Under the pieces are notes generated by a model. That model had not been told where the DNA came from. It did no database searches and saw only the letters and a program-made list of their open reading frames with translations. 64,000 nt of DNA from Arcanobacterium_A bovis (lineage in GTDB: Bacteria > Actinomycetota > Actinomycetes > Actinomycetales > Actinomycetaceae), in the NCBI RefSeq assembly GCF_042655305.1, contig NZ_JBHSLR010000009.1; one strand, given 5' to 3'. The position numbers and the translations under genes were made by a program. Shown here piece after piece: positions 1 to 7,676 of the stretch. How positions within the stretch are numbered: position 1 is the stretch's first letter; every line of letters starts with the position of its first letter.

Positions 1-113
1 ACGAGCTTCTTTTGGGTGCGTTTCTTCAAAATACGTGTTTCAGTAAGCCAAACTACCGCAACGGTACTCGCTCCAAGGGCAATTCCCAGAACGAAAATCA
101 GCGCATCGTGCAT
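1..113 (-). CDS. Sensor histidine kinase, N-terminal fragment (SenX3-like, cut by window edge)
   Basis: Only the first 37 codons are inside the window; the gene runs off the left end on the minus strand. The visible residues begin MHDALIFVLG, form one hydrophobic membrane segment (about residues 4-23) and then a basic stretch (RILKKRTQKK), as expected for the N-terminus of a membrane sensor kinase. The call rests mainly on context: it is divergent from phoU and close to gpmA, and actinobacteria commonly keep senX3-regX3, phoU and gpm together. No kinase motif is visible, so the function is inference. A TAnnnT box lies 6 bases before the ATG, with no Shine-Dalgarno sequence, so the mRNA is probably leaderless. 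Confidence 0.55.
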   Translation of the reverse strand, partial: MHDALIFVLGIALGASTVAVVWLTETRILKKRTQKKL

Positions 114-119
114 AGTTTT

Positions 120-125
120 AGCCTA
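120..125 (-). promoter_or_regulatory. -10 box of a leaderless promoter for the kinase gene
   Basis: On the minus strand TAGGCT is followed by six bases and the ATG at 113. This places the transcription start at or next to the start codon. No ribosome binding site is present between them. Confidence 0.5.
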
Positions 126-177
126 GCGCTTTCCGCTTCCCGATATGGAAACGAGCGAAAAACTGGCAACCTTTTGT

Positions 178-196
178 TTACCTAAATTATAGGTAA
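178..196. promoter_or_regulatory. Perfect 7-5-7 palindrome between the kinase gene and phoU
   Basis: TTACCTA and TAGGTAA are perfect inverted arms around a five-base centre. The site lies in the divergent promoter region, about 65 bases beyond the kinase start and 98 bases before the phoU start. A dimeric regulator could bind here; a phosphate-response regulator is a guess from the neighbouring genes. Confidence 0.4.
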
Positions 197-293
197 TGTT
201 CAAAATTATCTGGTTAGCTTATATAAAGAACATGGGTGCAGTGTGCTCACTCATGCGTATTTGTTGTATATACATAAACTCGAAGGAGCCCAC

Positions 294-977
294 GTGCGCG
301 AACAGTTCTATCAGCAGATGAACCAACTTGCCGAGACGCTAGTCGTTGAGGCAAAAGCTGCGGCGAAGGCAATGAGCGGTGCAGCGGAAGCACTGCGCGA
401 TGCCAATCTCACCAAGGCCGAGAAAGTTATCGACGCCGATCGCAAAATCGATTTGCTCGAACGCACCGTCGATGAAATGGGCGTATCCTTGCTCGCTCGG
501 CAAGCTCCGGTAGCATCTGACCTGCGCATCGTAGTTTCGGCACTTCGTCTCTCGGCAACCCTTGAGCGCATGGGCGATCTGGCTCGTCACGTGGCATATA
601 TTGCGCGTGGCCGCTATCCCGATGTAGCCGTTCCGGGCGATGTTCACAAACTTCTCGTGACGATGGCAGATCACGCCGCCGCAGTTGGCAAGAACGTGGC
701 TGAGCTTGTTGAAACCCGCGATCTTTCCCTCGCAGCTCAAATTGTTGAGGAAGACGACGTGCTCGACGATCTTCATGCGAAATCCTTCCAGATCGTTTTG
801 GACGATTCGCAAGAACTTACCCGCCAAGAAATCGTCGACATCGTGTTGCTCGGCCGCTACCTTGAGCGCTACGGCGATCATGCTGTTTCAGTGGCTCGTC
901 GAATGAACTTTTTGGTGAAGGGACTGGGCAACGACGGCAGCGATCCGTTTGCCGAGGTAGATCTCACCGAAGTGTGA
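294..977 (+). CDS. phoU: Phosphate transport/signalling regulator PhoU
   Basis: PhoU links the Pst phosphate transporter to the phosphate two-component system and represses signalling when phosphate is plentiful; it acts at the cytoplasmic face of the membrane. The product is 227 aa, all alpha, with the usual two PhoU repeats; the metal-binding type motifs are E/D-rich helices such as ERMGDLARH (first repeat) and LERYGDHAVS (second repeat). The GTG at 294 was chosen over the upstream start at 243 because GAAGGAG lies five bases ahead of it and the protein then begins VREQFYQQM, as in other PhoU proteins. It is divergent from the kinase fragment, and a strong terminator follows. Family assignment is very secure. 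Confidence 0.95.
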   Translation: MREQFYQQMNQLAETLVVEAKAAAKAMSGAAEALRDANLTKAEKVIDADRKIDLLERTVDEMGVSLLARQAPVASDLRIVVSALRLSATLERMGDLARHVAYIARGRYPDVAVPGDVHKLLVTMADHAAAVGKNVAELVETRDLSLAAQIVEEDDVLDDLHAKSFQIVLDDSQELTRQEIVDIVLLGRYLERYGDHAVSVARRMNFLVKGLGNDGSDPFAEVDLTEV

Positions 978-1058
978 AAATCTCTGTGAGAACCTCTACA
1001 AGCATCTTTAATAGAACCTCGCAATGTAAAAGCGTGACGTTGTAGCGATTGATTTATG

Positions 1059-1098
1059 CAGGTGGGGGCATGATTCTTTGGAATCATGCCCCCACCTG
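1059..1098. terminator. Bidirectional terminator between phoU and gpmA
   Basis: A perfect 18-bp stem (1059-1076 with 1081-1098) closes a TTTG tetraloop. It lies between the convergent genes phoU and gpmA and can serve both. There is no long T tract on either side. Confidence 0.8.
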
Positions 1099-1183
1099 TT
1101 GCGCAAGACCTGCTTAATTCACAGCCCCTGCTCAATCACCGTTGAGCTGTACGGTTTTAGCTGTGCCATTTTCTTGGCGACGC

Positions 1184-1924
1184 TCACTTGCCCTGGTTGG
1201 CCACAGCCTCAATAGCTGCCTTTGCCGCTTCAGGATCAAGGTAGGTGCCACCCTTCACTACTGGCTTGAGAGTATCCTCATCAAGTTCGTAGTAGAGCGG
1301 AATGCCGGTTGGAATATTCAAACCAGCGATTTCATCGTCGGAAATACCGTCGAGGTGCTTCACAATTGCACGCAACGAGTTGCCGTGCGCCGCAATCATA
1401 ACCGTCTTGCCAGTCTTGAGATCAGGAACGATCTGCTCTTCCCAGTAAGGGAGCATGCGCTCAAGCACGTCCTTCAAGCATTCGGTAGCTGGAATAGGTT
1501 CACCCGCATAGCGTGGATCCGTATCCTGCGAGAACTCTGAGCCAAGCTCAATTGCTGGTGGTGGCACGTCGTACGAACGACGCCATTCCATGAAGAGCTC
1601 CTCGCCGTATTCGTCGCGGATTTCCTTCTTGTTCTTGCCCTGGAGCGCACCGTAGTGACGCTCGTTCAAACGCCAATTGCGCTTGACTGGGATCCAGTGG
1701 CGATCAGCGGCATCAAGTGCGAGATTCGCAGTCATGATTGCACGACGCAGCATCGAGGTGTGCAATACATCTGGCAGCACCTCTGCATCAATGAGTAGCT
1801 GGCCTGCGCGGCGAGCTTCCTGCGTGCCCTTTTCCGACAACGGAACGTCTACCCAGCCAGTGAACAGGTTCTTCGCGTTCCATTCACTCTCGCCGTGGCG
1901 TACAAGTACCAGTTTGTAAGTCAT
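1184..1924 (-). CDS. gpmA: 2,3-bisphosphoglycerate-dependent phosphoglycerate mutase
   Basis: Interconverts 3- and 2-phosphoglycerate in glycolysis and gluconeogenesis in the cytosol. The 246-aa length is typical of the cofactor-dependent family. The phosphohistidine motif LVRHGESEWN is at residues 7-16, FTGWVDVPLS follows, and the second catalytic histidine lies in AAHGNSLRA near residue 182. The ATG at 1924 has AGGAAG six bases upstream. It converges on phoU across the 18-bp terminator, the same neighbourhood as in other actinobacteria. Confidence 0.97.
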   Translation of the reverse strand: MTYKLVLVRHGESEWNAKNLFTGWVDVPLSEKGTQEARRAGQLLIDAEVLPDVLHTSMLRRAIMTANLALDAADRHWIPVKRNWRLNERHYGALQGKNKKEIRDEYGEELFMEWRRSYDVPPPAIELGSEFSQDTDPRYAGEPIPATECLKDVLERMLPYWEEQIVPDLKTGKTVMIAAHGNSLRAIVKHLDGISDDEIAGLNIPTGIPLYYELDEDTLKPVVKGGTYLDPEAAKAAIEAVANQGK

Positions 1925-2024
1925 ATTAAACTTCCTAGTATTGAAGTGGTTTGTTTATGCGCTATGCGCACCAGAACCATTCTATCGAATTTTGCCCTCG
2001 ACCATACAGGACTATCAACCAAGG

Positions 2025-2030
2025 TATAAC
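2025..2030 (+). promoter_or_regulatory. -10 box of a leaderless promoter for the TauE/SafE gene
   Basis: TATAAC ends eight bases before the ATG at 2039. No Shine-Dalgarno sequence is present, so the transcript probably starts at the start codon. Confidence 0.45.
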
Positions 2031-2038
2031 GTGCAAAT

Positions 2039-2833
2039 ATGGAGTTATTGATCGCGAGTCTAGTTGGAATCTTCGTGGGCACTGTTGTGGGAGCTCTGGG
2101 AGCCGGCGGCGGAATTTTGGCGATTCCGTTTTTGGTATTCGCGTTGAAACAAAATCCGCACGACGCCGCAGCTGCCTCGCTCTTTATCGTAGGGTTCAGT
2201 TCGCTCGTTTCCCTATTTTTACGACGCCGGCAAGTGCAGTGGCAGCAAGGTTTCCTTTTCGCTGTGCTCAGCATCGTAGGCGCCGTCGCTGGTGCGCGGC
2301 TTAATGTGTTGGTGCAACCACAGTATTTGCTCTATTCCTTCTGCGTATTGCTTGTTGTGATCGCTTTTGCCATGCTCAGCAAGGCTCGGCGGGAGCAAGC
2401 TGCGAACGGCACGAAGGTGACGACGACCGACGCGCACGCAGCAACGCAAGCACACCGGCGTCGTCCCCTGTGGTTTCTCGCTCTTTGCGCGACCGCAACT
2501 GGGCTACTAACGGGATTTTTCGGTATCGGCGGCGGGATCGTGATAGTGCCTATTTTGGTGTTCGCCTTGGGATTCACGATGCCGCTGGCAACTGCAACGT
2601 CTTTGCTGGTGATGGTCATAACTGCCGCAGTTGGCCTGCTGGCGCGCCTTGGAACTGGCATTCATATTGATGCGGGGATCGTGCTGTTTTTTACGGCTGG
2701 CTCAATGCTTGGCAGCGCCGTGGGCAGCAAAATCACCCGCAAAGCTCGCAATTCCACTCTCACCTTGGCATTTGCAATTTTGCTATTGGGCGTAGCTGGG
2801 GCAACCGTAACACTAACGGCTCTCGGATACTGA
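2039..2833 (+). CDS. TauE/SafE family membrane exporter
   Basis: A 264-aa integral membrane protein with about eight hydrophobic segments in two related halves. Each half starts with the family's glycine-rich hairpin: GALGAGGGILAIPFL near residue 20 and FFGIGGGIVIVPIL near residue 160. The family exports sulfite, sulfoacetate or other small organosulfur anions, and the substrate cannot be told from sequence. A hydrophilic loop (about residues 115-140) separates the halves. It is divergent from gpmA, with a TATAAC box eight bases ahead of the ATG suggesting a leaderless message. A terminator overlaps the stop codon. Confidence 0.85.
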   Translation: MELLIASLVGIFVGTVVGALGAGGGILAIPFLVFALKQNPHDAAAASLFIVGFSSLVSLFLRRRQVQWQQGFLFAVLSIVGAVAGARLNVLVQPQYLLYSFCVLLVVIAFAMLSKARREQAANGTKVTTTDAHAATQAHRRRPLWFLALCATATGLLTGFFGIGGGIVIVPILVFALGFTMPLATATSLLVMVITAAVGLLARLGTGIHIDAGIVLFFTAGSMLGSAVGSKITRKARNSTLTLAFAILLLGVAGATVTLTALGY

Positions 2834-2845
2834 TCCGAGAGCCGT
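2816..2845. terminator. Terminator overlapping the TauE/SafE stop codon
   Basis: A 13-bp perfect stem (2816-2828 with 2833-2845) closes an ACTG loop; the TGA stop lies in the loop and right arm. A T-rich stretch follows on the plus strand. It separates this gene from the convergent permease. Confidence 0.75.
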
Positions 2846-2881
2846 CAGTACTGTTGTTATTATTCGTTCACGCCTGGGATG

Positions 2882-4357
2882 TTACTCATCCACACCTGGA
2901 GCAGTGCGCGAGAGGTTAGCTTCGAGCAAATTGACCTTCTTCGACTTGGTCACGAGTTTGTGCCCACCCCACAGCGCCAAGAACAGCGGCAAACCAATAT
3001 ATGACGAAAGCAGCGCTTTCATGTCGGCATTGGTCAAAATCGCCTCGTAGTTCTGACCCAGAATCACGATCGCACACATCACCATTGCCACAATTGGGCC
3101 GAGCGGGAAAAGCGCAGCTTTGTACGGAAGATCCTTCACGTCATTGCCCTGTTTCACGTAGGCGCGGCGGAAATTGAAATGCGACCACGCGATAGCCATC
3201 CAGGTAATGAAGCCAGCGAGTCCCGAAGCGTTCACGAGCCACACGTAGGCCTCGCCGTCGCCAATCAGAGAGGTGAGGAAGCACAAGGCGCCGATGATCG
3301 TGGTGGCGATAAGAGCGTTCATCGGGATGTCGTGCTTGTTGAGCTTGCCAAACATCTTCGGAGCCTTGCCACTGCGAGCGAGCGCCCACAACATACGCGT
3401 CGAGGCGTACATGCCAGAGTTGCCTGCTGAAAGGATCGAGGTGAGGATGACGGCGTTCATCACGGCCGCTGCTGCCAATACGCCCGCGTTGTCGAAAATC
3501 AAGGTGAATGGTGATACCGAGATTTGATCGAGTTCAGAGGCAAGGAGGCGTTCGTCGGTGTAAGGGAGCAGGAAGCCGATGACGGCGATTGCGCCGATGT
3601 AGAAGAGCAGGATGCGGAAGAATACGCCGCGGATTGCTTTTGGAATGGTCTTTTCTGGCTGCTCGGCCTCACCTGCGGCAACACCGATCAACTCAGTACC
3701 TTGGAAAGAGAAACCAGCGATCATGAAGATGTTGAGCACGCCGAGTGCGCCGCCTACGAATGGCGCTTCGCCCACTGTCCAGTTCTCGAAACCTGGGGAT
3801 TTGCCGCCGAGGATTCCCATAATCATGAGAATACCGATGCCGAGGAAGATGATTACGGTAACCACCTTGATCGAAGCGAACCAGAACTCTGATTCACCGA
3901 ACGAGGAGACTGTGAGTGCGTTGATCAGGAATAGGATCGCGAGGAATACCGCGGACCAAATCCACGCCGGAACGTCCGGTAGCCAATATTTCATCACAAT
4001 TGAGGCCGCAACAAGTTCCGCAGCCACCGTGATTGCCCAGTTAAACCAGTAATTCCAACCGGTCGCAAAACCGAACGACGGCGAAACGAAGCGAGTTGAA
4101 TACTCCTCAAAAGCGCCGGCTACTGGGAGATAGGTAGACATCTCGCCCAGCGATTGCATGAGCAGGAATACCATGAAGCCTATGAGGATGTAGGCGAGCA
4201 AGGCACCGCCCGGACCTGCCTTTACGATCGATCCACCCGAGGCGAGGAACAGGCCTGTTCCAATGGCGCCGCCGATGGCGATCATATTAAGGTGACGGGC
4301 GCGTAGGCCACGGCGAAGATTTTCCGCCGGCACTTGCGCATCAGGGGTGCTGTTCAT
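2882..4357 (-). CDS. lysP: LysP-type lysine / basic amino acid permease
   Basis: APC-superfamily proton-coupled amino acid transporter of 491 aa with 12 predicted membrane segments. It follows E. coli LysP closely throughout: LRARHLNMIAIGGAIGTGLF at the first helix, GFSFQGTELIGVAAGE in the middle, and ISVSPFTLIF then AGNSGMYASTRML later. Lysine is therefore the best substrate guess, though other basic amino acids are possible. The ATG at 4357 was chosen over one 12 codons earlier because AAGGA lies six bases upstream of it. The gene stands alone on the minus strand. No T-box or lysine riboswitch was recognised upstream. Confidence 0.85.
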   Translation of the reverse strand: MNSTPDAQVPAENLRRGLRARHLNMIAIGGAIGTGLFLASGGSIVKAGPGGALLAYILIGFMVFLLMQSLGEMSTYLPVAGAFEEYSTRFVSPSFGFATGWNYWFNWAITVAAELVAASIVMKYWLPDVPAWIWSAVFLAILFLINALTVSSFGESEFWFASIKVVTVIIFLGIGILMIMGILGGKSPGFENWTVGEAPFVGGALGVLNIFMIAGFSFQGTELIGVAAGEAEQPEKTIPKAIRGVFFRILLFYIGAIAVIGFLLPYTDERLLASELDQISVSPFTLIFDNAGVLAAAAVMNAVILTSILSAGNSGMYASTRMLWALARSGKAPKMFGKLNKHDIPMNALIATTIIGALCFLTSLIGDGEAYVWLVNASGLAGFITWMAIAWSHFNFRRAYVKQGNDVKDLPYKAALFPLGPIVAMVMCAIVILGQNYEAILTNADMKALLSSYIGLPLFLALWGGHKLVTKSKKVNLLEANLSRTAPGVDE

Positions 4358-4589
4358 AGCAGATCCTTGTCTCAAGAATTCATTTGATTGCATATTTTAC
4401 AGTTCAGACTGTACAACTTTCGCGCAGCAAATCCATATATTTCCGTTGTGGCATTGGGAACACTGGCGTTAGAGCTGCGAAAGTGTGATTATATTTTTAC
4501 AGCGTACCACATAGATATACAGCACCATAGTTGAAAAATCAGACTACAGGACTACAAGAGTGTAGAAAATATTGAAATATGATTATTTC

Positions 4590-5843
4590 ATGCGCTTCTT
4601 TGAACTTGTCGATAACTCCACTCTGGCAGCGTCGATCATCCTTTTTATTGCAGCACTGCTGTGGACGACAATCGGTTTACCGACGGTTTGGAAGAAATAC
4701 CTAAAGGTAAAGGAAGAAGTAAACAACGAGCGAGGTCATGACATTGTTTCATTACTGCGTTGGATCGGCGTAAAGTTCGTGCCCCACCTGCTCAGCGTGC
4801 TCCTGTGCTGTGTGCTCGCAGTGTGGTCGGCATTCGTGGGCTTCAACCGCTCAACGTTGTGGTACGCCACCTGGGATGACCTCTTCGGGCAACTAGATCA
4901 ACAAGTACAAGTTCAAGATATTGGTGGCGACGCCGCCAGAAACGGCAAGACCGCTGCCAAAGGTGAGGGATCGGCGTCGTCCGAAAAAAGCGAAAAAACA
5001 AAACCTGCCAAGCCTAAGTTCACCGATTTGCAGCGCAACCCGCTCAACAACCCTGCACTGGCAGGAATCCAGGATGCCACCCAAGGTCAATGGATCAAAG
5101 TGAATATCGACGGGCAAGGCCAAGGCGGCGATGGCACGACGTATATCCACCTACCCGCCTCGTACACCGCCTCGCCCGAGCGTGCATACCCCGTAATCGT
5201 GGCCTTCCAGGGCGTGCCTGGCTCCCCTGCCGGATTCACCGAAATCATGCACACCGCTGAAAAATATCAGCAGGTAGTGGACAAAGGCGAGATGAGCGAG
5301 GCAATCATCGTGGCACCTACTGTGTTCCCACGCAATTTGGATACGGAGTGCCGTGACGTGCCAGGCGCGTCTATTGAAACGTGGGTGACGACGACGATGC
5401 GCACGTGGGTGCAGACCAATTTGCGCACCCAAGATTCGCGCGATTCATGGGTGACAGACGGCTATTCCGCAGGTGGATGGTGTGCCGCGATGTTTGCCAT
5501 GAAACATAACGATATGTTTGGGGGCGGAATTGTGCGCTCTGGATATTTTGCTCCGCAATATACTAAAGGCGTGGTTTGGGACGATCCAAATAATCCGGCG
5601 TACGTACTGAGCGAGGTTGCGAAAGGCGGGCCAGACAGCAAGCTCTTCGTGGTAGTCGGCAAGAAAGACGGCGACAAGCGCGCAAGTTACGATACGTTCA
5701 AGCAATCCGTTAAGGCGCCGACGACGGTAACCGAGTTTGAGGTGGGCGGCAGCTCGCACCGTTGGGACGTGTGGGTGGATAGCCAGCCGCCGTCGTACAC
5801 ATGGTTGGGAAAGACGTTGGCAGGTTTCGCGCCAAAGAAGTGA
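4590..5843 (+). CDS. Membrane-anchored esterase (alpha/beta hydrolase, esterase D/antigen 85-like fold)
   Basis: A 417-aa protein with two N-terminal membrane segments (about residues 11-31 and 63-85) joined by a basic loop, then a Lys/Ser/Pro-rich linker and a serine esterase domain facing outward. The nucleophile motif GYSAGG places Ser near 293; a later Asp (VVVGKKDGD) and His (GSSHRWDVW) complete a likely triad. The fold resembles the PF00756 esterases. The anchor carries GLPTVW before the first loop and TWDDLF after the second helix, both shared with the proteins at 16173-16490 and 16549-17865. The ATG at 4590 has TATGAT six bases upstream, supporting a leaderless start over the TTG at 4572. 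The substrate is unknown; a cell-wall or surface ester is plausible. Confidence 0.8.
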   Translation: MRFFELVDNSTLAASIILFIAALLWTTIGLPTVWKKYLKVKEEVNNERGHDIVSLLRWIGVKFVPHLLSVLLCCVLAVWSAFVGFNRSTLWYATWDDLFGQLDQQVQVQDIGGDAARNGKTAAKGEGSASSEKSEKTKPAKPKFTDLQRNPLNNPALAGIQDATQGQWIKVNIDGQGQGGDGTTYIHLPASYTASPERAYPVIVAFQGVPGSPAGFTEIMHTAEKYQQVVDKGEMSEAIIVAPTVFPRNLDTECRDVPGASIETWVTTTMRTWVQTNLRTQDSRDSWVTDGYSAGGWCAAMFAMKHNDMFGGGIVRSGYFAPQYTKGVVWDDPNNPAYVLSEVAKGGPDSKLFVVVGKKDGDKRASYDTFKQSVKAPTTVTEFEVGGSSHRWDVWVDSQPPSYTWLGKTLAGFAPKK

Positions 5844-5857
5844 TTCTTGCTGTTAAA

Positions 5858-5892
5858 TGTTCTCGTAGGTAAAACTTCTTTCTAGGAGAACA
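5858..5892 (+). other. Hairpin between esterase and glutaminyl cyclase genes
   Basis: Eleven-base arms with one mismatch (5858-5868 with 5882-5892) form a stem directly before the AAGGAG of the next gene. It could be a weak terminator or tune translation of the cyclase gene; there is no T tract. Confidence 0.3.
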
Positions 5893-5905
5893 AGGAGTCA
5901 CATCG

Positions 5906-6766
5906 ATGCTGCACCGCAAGCTCACCGCCGTCGCCACGCTCGCTGCGATTGTTGCGCTCGTTGTGGTCCCAGCCTTGGTTTTGACCGCGTGCTCAGGCGC
6001 ATCAAACTCCGAGACGCAGCAATCCGCATCCGGGCAGGTAGCGCAACTCGGCGTCCAGATCGTCGGGACCATGCCGCACGACCCACAAAGCTTCACCGAG
6101 GGGCTAGAAATCGTTGCACCCGGGGTGATGGCTGAATCTTCGGGATTGTCGGGGAAGTCTTTCGTGCAGCTCGTTGAGGTAGGGAGTGGCAAGGTACTGA
6201 AAAAGGCCGCTTACCCTGATGGTGAGTTCGGAGAAGGGCTTACTAAAGTTGACGACAAGCTCGTGACGCTGACCTGGAAAGATGGACGTTTCTATCGTTG
6301 GGACGCCACTACGCTCACCCCAAGTGCGCCGCAACGCTTGCAGACGAAGGAAGGTTGGGGCGCGTGTTACGACGAAGCCACTGACACCGTATGGACCTCC
6401 GACGGTACCAGCACCCTCACTGGGCGCGATCCCAAGACCATGAAGGCGCATAAGACGGTGAAAGTCACCAAGAATGGTGTGCCGCTGGAGAAACTCAACG
6501 AGTTAGAGTGCGTTTCCGGTATGGTGTGGGCCAATGTTTGGCAGACGTCGCAGCTAGTTGTGATTGATCCGCAGACGGGTAACGTGCGCGCCATTGCCGA
6601 TTTGAATTTCGTTAGCGCGCGGGCAAGGATCGACGCCGATGGGCGAGCGTTCACCGACGACGACGTGCTGAACGGCACCGCTTGGGACGCCAAGACTTCG
6701 ACGATGTGGGTGACGGGCAAGCGCTGGGATAAGATCTACCAGCTCAAGATTGATAAGGTTATGTAG
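5906..6766 (+). CDS. Glutaminyl-peptide cyclotransferase lipoprotein
   Basis: A 286-aa exported enzyme of the beta-propeller glutamine cyclotransferase family, which converts N-terminal glutamine of peptides to pyroglutamate. A signal peptide ends in the lipobox LTAC with the lipidated Cys at 29. Family motifs follow in order: FTEGLEI, ESSGLSGKS, GEGLTKVDDKLVTLTWK, EGWGACYDE, LNELECVSGMVWANVW and NGTAWD with VTGKRWDKIY at the end. AAGGAG lies eight bases before the ATG. It follows the esterase by 62 bases on the same strand, so the two may be co-transcribed. Surface peptides or exported proteins are the likely substrates. Confidence 0.88.
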   Translation: MLHRKLTAVATLAAIVALVVVPALVLTACSGASNSETQQSASGQVAQLGVQIVGTMPHDPQSFTEGLEIVAPGVMAESSGLSGKSFVQLVEVGSGKVLKKAAYPDGEFGEGLTKVDDKLVTLTWKDGRFYRWDATTLTPSAPQRLQTKEGWGACYDEATDTVWTSDGTSTLTGRDPKTMKAHKTVKVTKNGVPLEKLNELECVSGMVWANVWQTSQLVVIDPQTGNVRAIADLNFVSARARIDADGRAFTDDDVLNGTAWDAKTSTMWVTGKRWDKIYQLKIDKVM

Positions 6767-7195
6767 GCAGGGCAGGGTTGCTGGGACTTGAGAGGCGACT
6801 AGGATATGAGTGGATATTGGGAAGGTGAGCAGTAGCCGAAAAGGCAACGCGGCTTGTTGGCGCAGAGTGCTGTAGCTGGTGTTTGGATCGTCAATGAACT
6901 CGCTAAGCCCCCATACTTCTTTGATTTGATATGTGCATAATTCGCCACATATAGACATGTCCAGTTCTCTACTGTGAGGAAAGCTCCCGCTTAATCGCCA
7001 TCTGCTTTAAAAAATATAAAAGTGTGATATTTAGCCAAAAAAACATAGAGTGAATCACTCGTATTGTTTAAATTGTCAGCGAAATACTATTTGCATTGGT
7101 TTGACGAAAGTTTTCCACAACCTAAACAACCCAAGAAACTTTGCAAAGGCATATCATGACACTAAATCAAGAACCATAGAAGAGAGGAATTCCAG
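6767..7195. other. Intergenic region with a 13-bp palindrome
   Basis: 429 bases with no convincing gene. The first half is of ordinary composition; from about 6940 it becomes AT-rich, like the orphan gene that follows. GAGTGA-A-TCACTC at 7048-7060 is a perfect palindrome and could be an operator for that gene. No terminator for the cyclase gene was found. Confidence 0.5.
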
Positions 7196-7522
7196 ATGAC
7201 TTACATATACAAGGACGAAAGATCACTGAACGAAACTGGATCCGACAGGTATATTCCAGTAAGTTTTCAAAGATCAATTTCAGTTGAAAGAATTTCTAGT
7301 TCAGAATTCAAAATCATCAATTCAAGTCCAGTATCTTTCAACGTCGAGAAGATCGAGAATAGAACAGAATTTGGATCTATCTCGTTAAATGACGGAGTCA
7401 CACTACCAGGTGACGGAGAGCTTATTTTCACTTGCACTCCTCTGGGGAATAATTCCTTACCCAAGTACCTGAAGGTCACTCTTGTTAACGATAGATACAC
7501 AAAAAAGGTAACACTTCCATAG
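7196..7522 (+). CDS. Small AT-rich orphan protein, function unknown
   Basis: A 108-aa soluble protein without signal peptide or membrane segment, preceded by AGAGAGG seven bases before the ATG. Its pattern of alternating hydrophobic residues suggests beta strands (for example FKIINSSPVSFNVEKIE and LKVTLVND), perhaps a small Ig-like or beta-sandwich domain. No family is recognised. Base composition is clearly more AT-rich than the neighbours and codons such as AGA, ATA and TTA are frequent, which suggests recent acquisition. A strong terminator lies 69 bases after the stop. The ribosome binding site, terminator and intact frame argue that it is a real gene. Confidence 0.6.
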   Translation: MTYIYKDERSLNETGSDRYIPVSFQRSISVERISSSEFKIINSSPVSFNVEKIENRTEFGSISLNDGVTLPGDGELIFTCTPLGNNSLPKYLKVTLVNDRYTKKVTLP

Positions 7523-7590
7523 TAGTTTCTAGTGTGAGGATTTTCTGAAATGCCTCGTATACTCTAGAGATAGGCTGCATAACAGCCATA

Positions 7591-7631
7591 GGGTGGGGTT
7601 TCGGCATCAGAAAGATGCCGAAACCCCACCC
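7591..7631. terminator. Bidirectional terminator between the orphan gene and the giant surface gene
   Basis: A perfect 18-bp stem (7591-7608 with 7614-7631) closes an AGAAA loop. It sits between convergent genes and is the same size class as the phoU/gpmA terminator. Confidence 0.85.
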
Positions 7632-7676
7632 CGGCCAATTAACTCACAGCAAGTTATGCTCTCACTGCATTAGGCA

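Noticed and set aside
243..293. 17-codon N-terminal extension of phoU
   Set aside because: GAAGGAG lies five bases before the GTG at 294, and family proteins start there.
1142..1540. 132-codon frame antisense to gpmA
   Set aside because: Shadow of a fully typical gpmA gene.
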